Shown here in pieces: positions 35,356 to 44,883 of a DNA stretch of 64,000 nt (its first letter is position 1; every line of letters starts with the position of its first letter). Location: contig JADKAL010000002.1 of assembly GCA_016715325.1 (NCBI GenBank), forward strand, positions 310,001-374,000, given 5' to 3'. The translations under genes and the position numbers were made by a program. The notes under the pieces are model-generated. The model was not told where the DNA came from, made no database searches, and worked only from the letters and a program-made list of their open reading frames with translations. The DNA is from Methylococcaceae bacterium (lineage in GTDB: Bacteria > Pseudomonadota > Gammaproteobacteria > Methylococcales > Methylomonadaceae).

Positions 35356-38331
35356 TTAGACAATCGCAAATTCCGCCGCCGATAATGCCGGTAAGCTATT
35401 GCCGACGATTTCCAGGGTTGCAAATTGCACAGTACTGCCTGTCGCGTTGCCGTTGCTGTCGTAGATCAGCGCACCGGTAGTCGTGTTGTAAACCAGAAAA
35501 TCGTCCGCGTCTTGCGCTAATCCGGTTGCATTGGCGGTGAAATTGCCGGTTTGCACAGCGCTCAGACCGCTGAACCGGGTGAAGATGGCGTCGTCCAGTA
35601 CGATACTATCGTCGGCGATGTTATATCCGCTGATGATGTCGATGTTGTTTGTCAAAGCGGTATTGAACACGAACCTATCCAAGCCCGCACCGCCGATCAG
35701 CTTATCGTTGCCCACGCCGCCGGTCAGGCTATCCGCCCCGTTTCCGCCGTTTAGTACATCGTTGCCGCCCGATCCGGTAATGACGTCGTTGCCGTTTCCG
35801 CCGTTTAGATTGTCTGACGAGGCTCCGCCTATCAAGGTATCGTTGAATTGAGTTCCGTTCACATTGAATTTTTCCACCGTATCGAACGTCAACAAGACAT
35901 TTCCGTTCGCTTTGGAAACGATGTTGCCGCCACTGACCTTCAATTCGATACCGGCATTATTGATATTCGATTGAAGGTAATTGGCAACCAAGGTATCGAT
36001 ACCCGCGCCGCCCGAAATCTTGGCGTCAATATCCGTCAGGATGTCGCTCCCGCCGCCGCCCAACAAGGTGTCGAAACCGGTTCCGCCGAATAATTTGTCG
36101 TTACCGTTGCCGATGGCAACGCTGCTGCCGTCCGCCGCTTCAAAAAACGCATCGCCGTTGATAAAGTCGTTGCCGGATTCGCCGAATAAGCTATCGTTAC
36201 CTGCCCCGCCGCTGATGATGTCGTTGCCGTCGTTGACATACGGCCCAGACGGATTGGCGACGCTACGTTCGTATTTCAGCAACGCCGCATTGTTGTTTGA
36301 TCCACCGTAGATGGTATCGTTACCGTCGTCGCCATGTAGGGAATCGTCACCGTAATTGCCGAAGATTTCATCGTTGCCGCCCATGCCGTTGACTACATCG
36401 TTAGCAAATGCGCCTTTTAAAATTTCAATTACCGTTGTGTTGTTAACGCCGACTTGCGGCGTTTTGCTGAATTTTCCGATCTCGCTGCCGAACAGTAATT
36501 CACGGATCTGCGCCTCGAACTCGGAATCGGTCAATTGGAACGTCGCGCCGCTGCCGATCGGCTGGTTGTAATTGTTGGCGATAAAAGCCACTGATTGAAA
36601 TTGCTCTGCGGCGCCCTCAACACTGCCAGCCGGTAGCCTGACGAAGATGTCAACGCCGCTTTTTGCCGTATCCGAAGAGGCGTGAATTTCGTATTTCGCG
36701 CCAACCGGCAATTTGGGCAGGAGTATACTGTCGATGCCGATTTTAAAATCGTTGATTTCGATTACATCGCGGACGCCGCTGCTGGTGAATTTACCCCAAT
36801 CCGCACCCGAAAAATTCAAAGCGGCTTGCCCGGCCTTGCTGATTTGCGAGTTGATCTGGTTTTCCAAATCCTGAACTTCATTGAAGGTTGAAAAACCGCT
36901 CTGTCCGACCGAAGTTAAGAACGAAAAAGCCGATCCGACGAAAGGAATTTCACCTAGCACGGCTCCCGCTGCGCTAAATGCGATGTCGACGCCCAGTTGT
37001 TGAAAATCCGGCCCGGTATTATCGGGTAACGAAACGGTATTGACGAAACTGGCGAGGGTATTGGTATTGAAATCGAAGCCTAACGTTACGTCGCCGCGCA
37101 CATCCAGGATATATCTATCCGCGCCGTCGCCACCGAATAGTTGCTTATTCGCAGCATCGATGCCCGCTACCGCGTAAATCACATCATTGCCGTCGCCGCC
37201 ATGAACGGTGTCGGAATTGAACGCCGCGATTATCTGGTCGTCGCCCAGGCCGCCGTCGATTATATCCTTGCCTTTGCCGCCATCCAGGATGTCATTGTTT
37301 ACGCCTCCGGTTAATATGTCGTCGGCAACGGTGCCTTTGACATTAAAGTTTTCCGTGCCGTCGAAAGTCAAAATCGTCGAGTTGCCGATACGAGCGTGGA
37401 TATTACCGGCGGGATTCAGCTCGATTCCTGCGTTGCTGTAAAGTAAATTAGTGTAGTCGGCCGTTACGGTATCGAAACCGGCATCGCCGAACAGACTGCC
37501 CTCGCTATCGATCAGGTTATCGTTACCTTCGCCGCCAGTTAACTTATCGTTGCCCGCGCCGCCGATCAGCGTATCGTTGCCGTTATCGCCGGTAACGATG
37601 TCGTCACCATTGCCCGCATTTATCAAATCGTCGCCGTCATTTCCGGTAAAGGTATCGTTTTGGCCGGCATTAAACTTTGATACGATTGCACCGGTAAAAA
37701 AGTCGAAATCCGCGCCGATTCTGTCATTGTGTTGCGAACCTTTAAAATCGAACTGTACCGCGCCGTCGAACTCCAAAAAGCCGCCGATACCGTTATCGAA
37801 TTTTGCGTGTCCGTTGCCTATATTGCTTAAAGTAACGCCTGTTCCGTCATAGGCAGTGTAATCTGAGTGCAGGGTCGAGGTCGAAGTGGTTCTGATGAGG
37901 AAGGCTTCATTCGCGAAAATTTGGTTACTGCCGCTAAAGTCTAAAATATCGTCTCCAGCGCCGCCGAAGATTGTATCGTTGCCTGCATCACCGAATATCA
38001 CATCGGCGCCGTCGCCGCCGATTAAAGTGTCATTGCCGCCGCCGCCGTTCAAGGTGTCATTGCCGCCTTGTCCGGATAGCACGTCATTAAATGCGCCACC
38101 GACTAGAACATCATTATTATGAGTTCCGGTAACGTTGAAGCTATCGACGAAAAGATGGGTAAGAAACGTGACATTATTACTTTTCGATACGATGATGCCG
38201 CCGTTCAACGTATTCGTCATTTTAATTCCGCCCGGAATATCGCTGGTTAGTAGACTGTAATCCGCAATTAGGGTGTCAAATGTATTGAATGCGCCGATAG
38301 CAGTTCCGGTCTCTTGTATTAAAGTAGTCAT
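35356..38331 (-). CDS. RTX calcium-binding protein, 991 aa
   Basis: A large secreted protein with blocks of the nonapeptide GGxGxDxxx at about residues 75-125, 225-285, 335-400, 655-770 and 860-905. There is no N-terminal signal peptide. The C-terminus ([27 protein letters not shown], ending LSAAEFAIV) is typical of type I secretion substrates. Residues about 415-640 form a non-repetitive domain ([38 protein letters not shown]) that I do not recognise. No protease, lipase or toxin motif is visible, and no type I secretion genes are nearby, so an S-layer, adhesin or toxin role is open. An AGGAGAC site precedes the ATG. Confidence 0.87.
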   Translation of the reverse strand: MTTLIQETGTAIGAFNTFDTLIADYSLLTSDIPGGIKMTNTLNGGIIVSKSNNVTFLTHLFVDSFNVTGTHNNDVLVGGAFNDVLSGQGGNDTLNGGGGNDTLIGGDGADVIFGDAGNDTIFGGAGDDILDFSGSNQIFANEAFLIRTTSTSTLHSDYTAYDGTGVTLSNIGNGHAKFDNGIGGFLEFDGAVQFDFKGSQHNDRIGADFDFFTGAIVSKFNAGQNDTFTGNDGDDLINAGNGDDIVTGDNGNDTLIGGAGNDKLTGGEGNDNLIDSEGSLFGDAGFDTVTADYTNLLYSNAGIELNPAGNIHARIGNSTILTFDGTENFNVKGTVADDILTGGVNNDILDGGKGKDIIDGGLGDDQIIAAFNSDTVHGGDGNDVIYAVAGIDAANKQLFGGDGADRYILDVRGDVTLGFDFNTNTLASFVNTVSLPDNTGPDFQQLGVDIAFSAAGAVLGEIPFVGSAFSFLTSVGQSGFSTFNEVQDLENQINSQISKAGQAALNFSGADWGKFTSSGVRDVIEINDFKIGIDSILLPKLPVGAKYEIHASSDTAKSGVDIFVRLPAGSVEGAAEQFQSVAFIANNYNQPIGSGATFQLTDSEFEAQIRELLFGSEIGKFSKTPQVGVNNTTVIEILKGAFANDVVNGMGGNDEIFGNYGDDSLHGDDGNDTIYGGSNNNAALLKYERSVANPSGPYVNDGNDIISGGAGNDSLFGESGNDFINGDAFFEAADGSSVAIGNGNDKLFGGTGFDTLLGGGGSDILTDIDAKISGGAGIDTLVANYLQSNINNAGIELKVSGGNIVSKANGNVLLTFDTVEKFNVNGTQFNDTLIGGASSDNLNGGNGNDVITGSGGNDVLNGGNGADSLTGGVGNDKLIGGAGLDRFVFNTALTNNIDIISGYNIADDSIVLDDAIFTRFSGLSAVQTGNFTANATGLAQDADDFLVYNTTTGALIYDSNGNATGSTVQFATLEIVGNSLPALSAAEFAIV

Positions 38332-38583
38332 TGTTAGAGTCTCCTCGTTTGATTAGGTAAAAATTACATTTGCCGAATGTGTTATTAAGATGGTCAGTTT
38401 TTTAATTCCCGCACTTGTTATTTCTTTTCTGATAGGAAAATGTTCTATGACAAAACAAAAAAGTTTTTTTGGAGGGATTTTGAACGAAGCAAAAGGGGCA
38501 ACAACCGGGACAGGTCTTGCAATATGAACAGACAGGCTATTTAACTGGATGATGAAGACGGAAAAATCCGGCTAGCCACCTTA

Positions 38584-38751
38584 TTGATCCGGCCTATGAA
38601 AGCTTAACTTCCGTTCGCCTTCGACTGCACGGATGCTGGAGTTAGAGCAACGCAGGGAGCAGTTGCCGAGAGCCTGTCGAAAGGCTTTATGTGCTTCGAC
38701 TAGCTCAGCACGAACGGTTTAAACATTTTAGGGCTGGATCAATAGCTGAAG
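38584..38751. repeat. REP-like element, long form, left of RAYT remnant
   Basis: ATTGATCCGGCC to GGGCTGGATCAAT, with the same extra middle part as the copy at 34812. It ends immediately before the transposase remnant. Confidence 0.75.
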
Positions 38752-38753
38752 CC

Positions 38754-39180
38754 TGCTCTGGGTTTAATTGGGTTTGTCATGCCTATTGCCTGATGTCCAA
38801 TCATGACCACATCGTTATTGAAACAATCGAAGGTAATTTTACTAACGCCATATATCATCTGAACGGCGTTAATACCCAGGACATAAACCGCCGTCACAAT
38901 CGTGCCGGGCATGTTTATCAGGAGCGCTATAAGGCGGTTTTGGTGGAATGGACGCTTATTTGCAGAAGTTATCGCGTTTGATTGGTCAAGCGGCTATCAG
39001 AAATCCGCTGTCACCATCGGCATTCGATAGATAAGCCGCTCGATTTTTATGTCGCTGAATCCGATAATCCTAAACAAGGTATTAAACTTGCGTATGCCAG
39101 GTGCGATTATTCAATGCAGCAATATACCGATGCCTTCGGTGATCACTGCTCAATCGTAAGCCGTGCAATCAACATAGCAA
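38754..39180 (+). pseudogene. REP-associated tyrosine transposase (RAYT) remnant
   Basis: Encodes NWVCHAYCLMSNHDHIVIE, with the HxH metal motif of IS200/RAYT nucleases. It continues NAIYHLNGVNTQDINRRHNRAGHVYQERYKAVLVE. One missing A near 38944 shifts the frame, after which MDAYLQKLSRLIGQAAIRNPL continues. The tail LAYARCDYSMQQYTDAFGDHCSIVSRAI resembles the family's C-terminal helix-turn-helix. The N-terminal ~30 residues and part of the middle are missing, so it is a dead copy. It is flanked on both sides by REP-like repeats, the known partners of RAYTs. Confidence 0.78.
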
Positions 39181-39183
39181 CTG

Positions 39184-39303
39184 ATTATAGATTCGGCCCT
39201 ATGAAGTATTTACTTCCGTTCGTCTTGAGCCTGTCGAAAGGCGGTCTGTGCTTCGACTCGTTCAGCAGGAATGGTTCAGACTTTAAAAGGCCGAATCAAT
39301 AAT
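39184..39303. repeat. REP-like element, right of RAYT remnant
   Basis: ATAGATTCGGCCC to AAAAGGCCGAATCAAT, with TTGAGCCTGTCGAAAGG and TGCTTCGACTCGTTCAGCA as inner halves. Confidence 0.78.
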
Positions 39304-39324
39304 TACGATACGTGTATGGCAAGA

Positions 39325-39575
39325 CCATACCCCGTTTCCCCTTGGGGTCCGCTCAGGGAACCTCGTTAAGCTTAATGACGTTCTCTGAGCGGAATCGAAG
39401 GGAACGAATGCACGTTAAATTCGAACGATAAAGAGCCGAATCAATAGATAAAGTTTCCTTATAATTTCGGCGTTGTGAAGTCTAAATTCCCTATCGTCTT
39501 AGGGCTGTCGAAAAGTGGTCTGTGCTTCGACTTGTTCAACACGAACGGTTCAGAGTTTAAAAGGCCTAACAATAA
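39325..39575. repeat. Two further REP-like copies
   Basis: 39325-39450 is a GGGAAC-type palindrome (CCGCTCAGGGAAC and GTTCTCTGAGCGG arms) related to the one at 4891. 39440-39575 is a degraded copy of the CGGCC-bounded type, ending GTTTAAAAGGCCTAACAATAAT. Together with 38584-39303 they form a repeat field around the RAYT remnant. Confidence 0.65.
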
Positions 39576-39595
39576 TTGCAGGCTTGTAGAAATCC

Positions 39596-39615
39596 CGCCG
39601 GATCATTCTCCGGCG
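39596..39615 (-). terminator. Hairpin after beta-propeller gene
   Basis: CGCCGGA and TCCGGCG pair perfectly around a 6-base loop, 15 bases past the stop codon on the minus strand, followed by GGATTTCT. Confidence 0.55.
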
Positions 39616-39629
39616 AGACTGGATCTCGG

Positions 39630-41216
39630 TTAGTACCCGGCTTCCGTCAATTGCTGCGCAAGAAGCGCTTCGGCTGCCGCAAATTTGGGCGAAGGTTTTA
39701 AGTCGGCGAGGTCTATCGTTTTCACTGTTGATGTATTTTTTGCAAAACCGGTCGCTGTTGGTGAACGCAGCTCATAGATAGCAAGCCCTGAATCATCGGG
39801 AGCGTAAACAATACCATCGGCAACCGTCACAGCTGCATAATTCGCATTGGAGTATACGCCGCCCGATCCTGCATGCCAACGACCCGGACAACCCGTGTAA
39901 CAATCGACCGGAAAAGCAACCAAATCACGATAAGACGGCACAAAGACTAAATCGCCGGCAATGGTCGGAGGATAGGCGTCGCTAGCTATCGAAGTCGTCC
40001 ACAACGGCGCGCAGGTTCTTGCGCCGCATGCGGCGGGAAATGCCGCTAAGACATTTCCGTAGCCGACAAAGACTTTATTTGCGCCTACGGCAAGCGTTCG
40101 GTATGTTCCCGCTGGAAGCTGGTACGTCCAAGCAGGTGTGCAAGCGATACACGTTGCTTTTATTGCGGCGAGAAAAGAGTTACCGCTGACATCTCTATAA
40201 ACAAGGTAAACATAGTTGTTTGAAAACGTCGGCGACCACGTATCGGCAGCGCGCGTAAACATCGGTGTACAAGTGGCTCCGCCCGTCTGACAACCGACTT
40301 TAAATTGATAAATCGTATTGCCCATTTTTGCGTATACGAAACCGGCCCCAACGGCGAGACTACCTTCCGGGTAAGAATAACTACCGGTTGATCCGCCGGG
40401 TCCGCGCCATACATGCGAACAGGTGGCGCCGCCTGTTCCGCAATTCGTATTGAACGCAAAAAGACCGGCATTAACATCGCCTTGAGCAACCACATACACC
40501 ACGCCGCCCTTAAAGATAGGCGCACCTACACCCGGAGGCAGGTTTGCCTGCCAAACAAGCGCTCCATTGGTTTTCCGGAAGGCGAAGAGTTTTCCAGTCC
40601 CGGCAACAAAAATAAGATCAGCGCCGTATGCCGGCGGAAGAATGGGGTTTGCCGATGCGGCGATATTAAAAGCTTGTGTCCGCGTAAATCTATTGTAAGC
40701 CCGTAAACTGCTGTCGGATGCGGTGAAATACAGCAACCCGCCGGCGATAATCGGCGATGTATAAACAGAGGTGGGCGATGCTAAACTTGTCGAGTAAGTC
40801 AGGTTTGCTGCTGTCGTATAATTCAGCGTGTTTTCTGTGTGGTTCCATCCTGTACCGGCTGCGTCACCGCGCCATTGCGTCCAGTTTGTCAGTACAGTAA
40901 ATGTTTTTTGCGCGGACGCGCCGCTCCCGAAATGCGGCATCACGGTGATAACATGCGCCCCCGGCTTTGTATAGGTAGGAACGGTAATTTGCACAGAAAA
41001 TCCGCCGCTCGCATTCGTCGCTATAAACGCCATTTGCGTTAAATCGAAATACACATCGAGAATGCTGTTGGGGGCAAATGCCGCTCCTGTGACCGTTGTG
41101 TTTACCGTCGGTGGACCGGCGGCTACTGAGAACGTCAAGGTTGCGCCCATAGCCGATGTTGCAGATAACATCACCGCAAAAAAAGAAGCAGCCATCAATA
41201 AAGAACGTTTCATCAT
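39630..41216 (-). CDS. Secreted PQQ-like beta-propeller protein
   Basis: A 528-residue exported protein with a signal peptide (residues 1-29, ending TSAMGA). Next comes an Ig-like N-terminal domain (about 30-115, PPTVNTTVTGAAFAPNSILDVYFD), then PQQ-like/BamB-type blades (NWTQWRGDAAGTGWNHTEN onward; ALVWQANLPPGVGAPI; LAVGANKVFVGYGNVLAAF). Five blades carry a Cys pair (CGTGGATC, CQTGGATC, CIAC, CGARTC, CYTGC) that could form small disulfide loops. The start at 41216 follows GGAGTGGGAA; the next Met is equally possible. No PQQ-ligand set is visible, so it is probably a structural or binding protein. Confidence 0.78.
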   Translation of the reverse strand: MMKRSLLMAASFFAVMLSATSAMGATLTFSVAAGPPTVNTTVTGAAFAPNSILDVYFDLTQMAFIATNASGGFSVQITVPTYTKPGAHVITVMPHFGSGASAQKTFTVLTNWTQWRGDAAGTGWNHTENTLNYTTAANLTYSTSLASPTSVYTSPIIAGGLLYFTASDSSLRAYNRFTRTQAFNIAASANPILPPAYGADLIFVAGTGKLFAFRKTNGALVWQANLPPGVGAPIFKGGVVYVVAQGDVNAGLFAFNTNCGTGGATCSHVWRGPGGSTGSYSYPEGSLAVGAGFVYAKMGNTIYQFKVGCQTGGATCTPMFTRAADTWSPTFSNNYVYLVYRDVSGNSFLAAIKATCIACTPAWTYQLPAGTYRTLAVGANKVFVGYGNVLAAFPAACGARTCAPLWTTSIASDAYPPTIAGDLVFVPSYRDLVAFPVDCYTGCPGRWHAGSGGVYSNANYAAVTVADGIVYAPDDSGLAIYELRSPTATGFAKNTSTVKTIDLADLKPSPKFAAAEALLAQQLTEAGY

Positions 41217-41436
41217 TTCCCACTCCAATTTTCGCTATTTTAGTAGGGTCATTGTCGGCATCATTTCTGTTTTAATCAATAGGTATCTTGTCCTATTGAC
41301 AAATAAAATCATGTTGAATGCCGGTATTATCAACGTGAGAAAACTGTAGTTTAAAGATTCGGCAACGGTATTCTCCGGTTAACGGTTAAAATACGATTTA
41401 CAAAACTCTTGAATTCTTTATTAACGGAATCATCGC

Positions 41437-42201
41437 ATGAAAATTATTTCCTGGAATGTTAATGGCATTCGCGCTGTGCAAAACAAAGGTTTTGCCGAAA
41501 CGCTGGCGCATCTCGATGCCGACTGTATTCTGCTACAGGAAACCAAGGCACAGGTCGATCAAATCGATAAAGCGTTAGCGCATATCGACCATTATCATAT
41601 TTATTCGAATTGCGCCGAGCGTAAAGGCTATTCCGGCGTGACCATTCTGTCGCGGCAAGCGCCGTTACAAATCGTCCCCGATATCGGTATCGATGAACAC
41701 GACAAGGAAGGCCGGGTGATCGTTGCTGAATTCGAAGAGTTTTATCTGTTGAACGTCTATGTTCCGAACTCCGGCGAGGAATTGGCGCGGTTAGATTATC
41801 GCAAAATCTGGGATGCCGAATTCTTAGCCTATTGCCGCCAGTTGCAAAACAAGAAACCGCTTATTGCCTGCGGGGATTTTAATGTCGCCCATCAACCGAT
41901 CGACATTGCCCGTCCCAAGCCCAATTACAATAAGTCGGCCGGTTATACCCAAGTCGAAATCGACGGCTTCAGCCGGTTCTTGGAAGCCGGTCTGATTGAT
42001 ACTTTCCGCCATCAACATCCAGATACGGTTGCGTATAGCTGGTGGAGTTTTCGGGCCAACGCTCGCGTTAACAATATCGGGTGGCGGATCGATTATGTCC
42101 TAGCGAGTCGAACATTGACGGACAAAATAAGCCGAGCCTTTATCTTGCCTGAAGTTACCGGATCGGACCATTGTCCGGTCGGCATTGAAATTAACTTCTA
42201 A
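41437..42201 (+). CDS. xth: Exodeoxyribonuclease III
   Basis: A 254-residue AP endonuclease/3'-exonuclease of the EEP superfamily, acting in base-excision repair. Conserved motifs in order are MKIISWNVNGIRAV, LQETKAQ (metal-binding Glu), GYSGVTILSR, CGDFNVAHQPIDIARPK, SWWSFRANAR, GWRIDYVLAS and GSDHCPVGIEI (catalytic Asp-His). Length is normal. The uracil-DNA glycosylase-like gene follows 16 bp later on the same strand, so the two repair genes probably form one operon. Confidence 0.93.
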   Translation: MKIISWNVNGIRAVQNKGFAETLAHLDADCILLQETKAQVDQIDKALAHIDHYHIYSNCAERKGYSGVTILSRQAPLQIVPDIGIDEHDKEGRVIVAEFEEFYLLNVYVPNSGEELARLDYRKIWDAEFLAYCRQLQNKKPLIACGDFNVAHQPIDIARPKPNYNKSAGYTQVEIDGFSRFLEAGLIDTFRHQHPDTVAYSWWSFRANARVNNIGWRIDYVLASRTLTDKISRAFILPEVTGSDHCPVGIEINF

Positions 42202-42217
42202 AGGCGAGTGTCGAACA

Positions 42218-42838
42218 ATGTTGAGCGAACACTTAATGCACGAACATCGCCAATCTCTGTTTAGCTGTAAGCTATGCCCGCAGATGATCGGTCCGGTCGT
42301 CAGCGGCAGCCCGGTTTTTTCGCCGATTTTGCTGATAGGCCAAGCGCCTGGCGACAAGGAAGGCGGCTTCGGCAAACCCTTTGCCTGGACGGCAGGCAAA
42401 ACGATGTTCAAGTGGTTTGAACGTATCGGGATCAAAGAAGAAACCTTTCGGCAACGGGTCTACATGGCGGCAGTTTGCCGTTGTTTTCCGGGGAAAAATC
42501 CAACGGCGGGCGACCGGGTACCGTCGAAAGAGGAAATTGCAAATTGCTCAAGCTGGCTTAAAGCTGAAATCGATCTTTTAAAACCTGAGCTTATTCTTCC
42601 GGTCGGTAAACTGGCGATTAGCCAACTGATGGAAGTTAATAAACTAAACGAAGTTATCGGCAAGTTACATCGTGTTAATTTTCACAACCATGAAACCGAC
42701 GCAATTCCATTGCCCCATCCGTCCGGCGCTTCGACTTGGCATCGAATGGAACCCGGCTTAACACTACTTGAATCCGCGTTATCGCTTTTACAGCAACATC
42801 AAGCTTGGAAAAAAATCATCCACCAACAGAATAGTTAA
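42218..42838 (+). CDS. Uracil-DNA glycosylase family protein
   Basis: A 206-residue protein of the UDG superfamily, family 4/5 or UdgX-like. The catalytic-loop motif is LIGQAPGDKEGGFGKPF near residue 47, and the C-terminal DNA-binding motif is LPHPSGAS near 170. A Cys pair (CKLC) near residue 18 and CRC near 87 may belong to an iron-sulfur cluster as in family 4, but the full Cys set is not obvious. The ATG at 42218 is preferred over one 33 bases upstream that overlaps xth. It likely removes uracil or other damaged bases before Xth acts. Confidence 0.78.
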   Translation: MLSEHLMHEHRQSLFSCKLCPQMIGPVVSGSPVFSPILLIGQAPGDKEGGFGKPFAWTAGKTMFKWFERIGIKEETFRQRVYMAAVCRCFPGKNPTAGDRVPSKEEIANCSSWLKAEIDLLKPELILPVGKLAISQLMEVNKLNEVIGKLHRVNFHNHETDAIPLPHPSGASTWHRMEPGLTLLESALSLLQQHQAWKKIIHQQNS

Positions 42839-43196
42839 CTTTATAGCTTTTTAATTTGCTAACGTTGTCTTTCTGGAAAGCCGCTGATATTCAGCACTAA
42901 AACTTTAAGATGAAAACAGTATGCTAACTACATACAAAGCGGATTTCTTGCAATGGTCTAGCCGTTTTCGACGTGATAACTAAATAGTAAACATTGAACT
43001 CAAAAAAATGCGGGATAAGCACAACATCGAAATGTGTGCAAACCCGCTTTAAGGGAGGATTTTCTTTAAACTCTATCTCTTACAAGAATTTTTCGGTGTA
43101 AAGTGAAGAACTCTGGAAATTAATTTTCATTTAATTCATGAGGTTAAAAAATTACCGGATTTTGACAATATCGCAATCCGGCTAGAGGAGAGCACT
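42839..43196. other. Intergenic region with one terminator
   Basis: About 360 bases between convergent genes. Apart from the hairpin at 43146-43181, which ends the persulfide dioxygenase gene, nothing is recognised. Confidence 0.5.
43146..43181 (-). terminator. Rho-independent terminator of persulfide dioxygenase gene
   Basis: Read on the minus strand, CCGGATT pairs with AATCCGG around a 13-base loop and is followed by TAATTTTTT. Confidence 0.78.
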
Positions 43197-44339
43197 TTAA
43201 GCAGCCTTTTGCCAAGCCTCGAAACCGCCGGCAATTGAAATCACCTGGGTATAACCTAACATTTTCATGGTCACCGCCGCCATGGACGCACGTCCGCCGG
43301 TGCGGCAATAAATCATGACCGGCTTACTTTTATCAGTCAGTTCGGCAACCGTACCGATTTTGAATTCCAGTACGCCGCGCGGCAGCAAGATTGCTTTATC
43401 GATATGACCCGCGGCATATTCACTCTCTTCGCGGACATCAACCACCGTAATACCACCTTCCGCCATCAATTGTTTTGCTTTGTCCACAGTCACTTCGGTA
43501 ATTTGCTGTTTGGCAGCGGCTACCATATCTTGAGCAGTCATGCCGCCGGTTTTATGTACCGCGCCCCCGCAATCGACCACTGGCTGTCCGTCCGCTTTTG
43601 CCGCTTCCTTTTCTCGGGCGACTTCCCTCTGGACGATAGCATCCTGCCGCTGGTTTTCTTCCAGGCCGCAAAAACGGTTGGCCGGGACGGCTTCATCGAT
43701 CAACCTAGGTTTGGGCAGGTTAAGGCTGTTCATGATCTCGATAAACTCCTCGCGGGTTTTACCAGCTAATCTTGGATTCGTCGTTTTTTCCTGTTTGATA
43801 TTACTAATCCATTTTTGCTGATAATCATGACCGGGATACACGACGGTATCGTCCGGCAAGGCAAACAATTTCTGAATACTGTCGTATTGCGCACCCGCGT
43901 CGCCGCCTTGGAAATCAGTTCTGCCGCAACCGCCGATAAACAAACTATCCCCGGTGAATACTCGATCGCGCCATAAAAATGAAATACTGCCTTTGGTGTG
44001 ACCGGGAGTGGCGATCACCTTGATTTGCTCGCCTTGACCGAAAGTAAAGACATCACCGTCTTTGATCTGAATATCGGCGGTTTCCGCACCGCACAAGGCG
44101 CTCACGCCAGTCTGTGCGCCCAGCTTTTGTCGCAACAAGCCGCTGGCGGTGATATGGTCGGCGTGGACGTGGGTCTCTAAGGTGTACTTTAAGGTCAAGC
44201 CCAGCTCTTTTAACATCGTCAAATAATCATCGATGTGTGTATTGACCGGGTCGATTAGCACCGCTTCCTTACTAACGGGATCGGCAATTAAATAGGTGTA
44301 AGTCCAGGTTTCATCATCGAAAAGCTGTTTGAATAGCAT
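43197..44339 (-). CDS. Persulfide dioxygenase-rhodanese fusion
   Basis: A 380-residue enzyme joining an ETHE1-like metallo-beta-lactamase domain (residues 1-240) to a rhodanese domain (about 275-380). The iron/metal ligands are in THVHADHITA, TPGHTKGS and YPGHDY. FTGDSLFIGGCGRTDFQGG and NRFCGLEENQRQD are family marks. The rhodanese active-site loop is MIYCRTGGRASMAA. It would oxidise glutathione persulfide to sulfite and move sulfane sulfur. A sigma-54 promoter lies 67-84 bp upstream, and the divergent sigma-54 activator is the likely regulator. The fusion is longer than plain ETHE1-type enzymes (about 240 aa). Confidence 0.88.
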   Translation of the reverse strand: MLFKQLFDDETWTYTYLIADPVSKEAVLIDPVNTHIDDYLTMLKELGLTLKYTLETHVHADHITASGLLRQKLGAQTGVSALCGAETADIQIKDGDVFTFGQGEQIKVIATPGHTKGSISFLWRDRVFTGDSLFIGGCGRTDFQGGDAGAQYDSIQKLFALPDDTVVYPGHDYQQKWISNIKQEKTTNPRLAGKTREEFIEIMNSLNLPKPRLIDEAVPANRFCGLEENQRQDAIVQREVAREKEAAKADGQPVVDCGGAVHKTGGMTAQDMVAAAKQQITEVTVDKAKQLMAEGGITVVDVREESEYAAGHIDKAILLPRGVLEFKIGTVAELTDKSKPVMIYCRTGGRASMAAVTMKMLGYTQVISIAGGFEAWQKAA

Positions 44340-44405
44340 AGCGTTCTCCTCGTGTGTTATTTATCGATATACAAATTATGATGTTCATTCACTATTAAAA
44401 TAATT

Positions 44406-44423
44406 AATGCAAAACAAATGCCA
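44406..44423 (-). promoter_or_regulatory. Sigma-54 promoter for persulfide dioxygenase gene
   Basis: On the minus strand TTGGCATTTGTTTTGCAT gives GG-N10-GC spacing and a good match to TTGGCAC-N5-TTGCA. Transcription would start about 55-60 bases before the ATG at 44339. Confidence 0.78.
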
Positions 44424-44514
44424 ATTCATATAAAAAAAATAGTAAGACTATGTTTTACTTGTTATTTTTATTAGCTTTAAAGCTCGCCTGCATCTCACTT
44501 AATTAAACAAAAAC

Positions 44515-44561
44515 ATGTTTCATGTCGCTAATATTGAATCAACAGAAACACCATGAAACAT
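44515..44561. promoter_or_regulatory. Putative upstream activator site (inverted repeat)
   Basis: ATGTTTCATG (44515-44524) and its exact reverse complement CATGAAACAT (44552-44561) lie about 120-165 bp upstream of the predicted sigma-54 start. This is the usual distance for enhancer-binding activators. The TGAAAC half-site recurs before the regulator gene itself. Confidence 0.65.
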
Positions 44562-44846
44562 AGTATCCTTAACTAGCCGACTGAATCCGCCAATTCATAC
44601 CGAATCACCGATATTTAAGTGATAGCTTAAACATGTTGTGAATCAGCTAAGTAAGAATATGAAATAGACCAAAACTTAATTATTTCGGTTATTGATTAAG
44701 TCTATCATTCTTGATTAGTTAGGTAGTTGAGTGTGCCTTTTATCTAAAAAACAATAGTTAATAGCCGTTGCATTGTTTTTATATTACTGTTTTAAAAAAT
44801 TTTTATTTATTTTACTACTTGATTCATTTAATAAGCTTTATGTATA

Positions 44847-44859
44847 GTTTCAATGAAAC
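44847..44859. promoter_or_regulatory. GTTTCA-A-TGAAAC palindrome before regulator
   Basis: A 13-base palindrome (perfect except for the centre) 24 bases before the activator ATG. It shares its half-site with the inverted repeat at 44515-44561, so it may be an autoregulatory operator. Confidence 0.5.
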
Positions 44860-44883
44860 ATCAATACGATTCGTTGAGACATT

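Noticed and set aside
35531..38122. Several plus-strand open frames opposite the RTX gene, rich in Pro and Ser
   Set aside because: They are mirror readings of the repetitive GGxGxD codons and have the low-complexity composition expected of that.
38584..39575. CRISPR array
   Set aside because: The repeats are long, palindromic, unequally spaced and flank a transposase remnant, with no constant repeat-spacer rhythm; they are REP-like.
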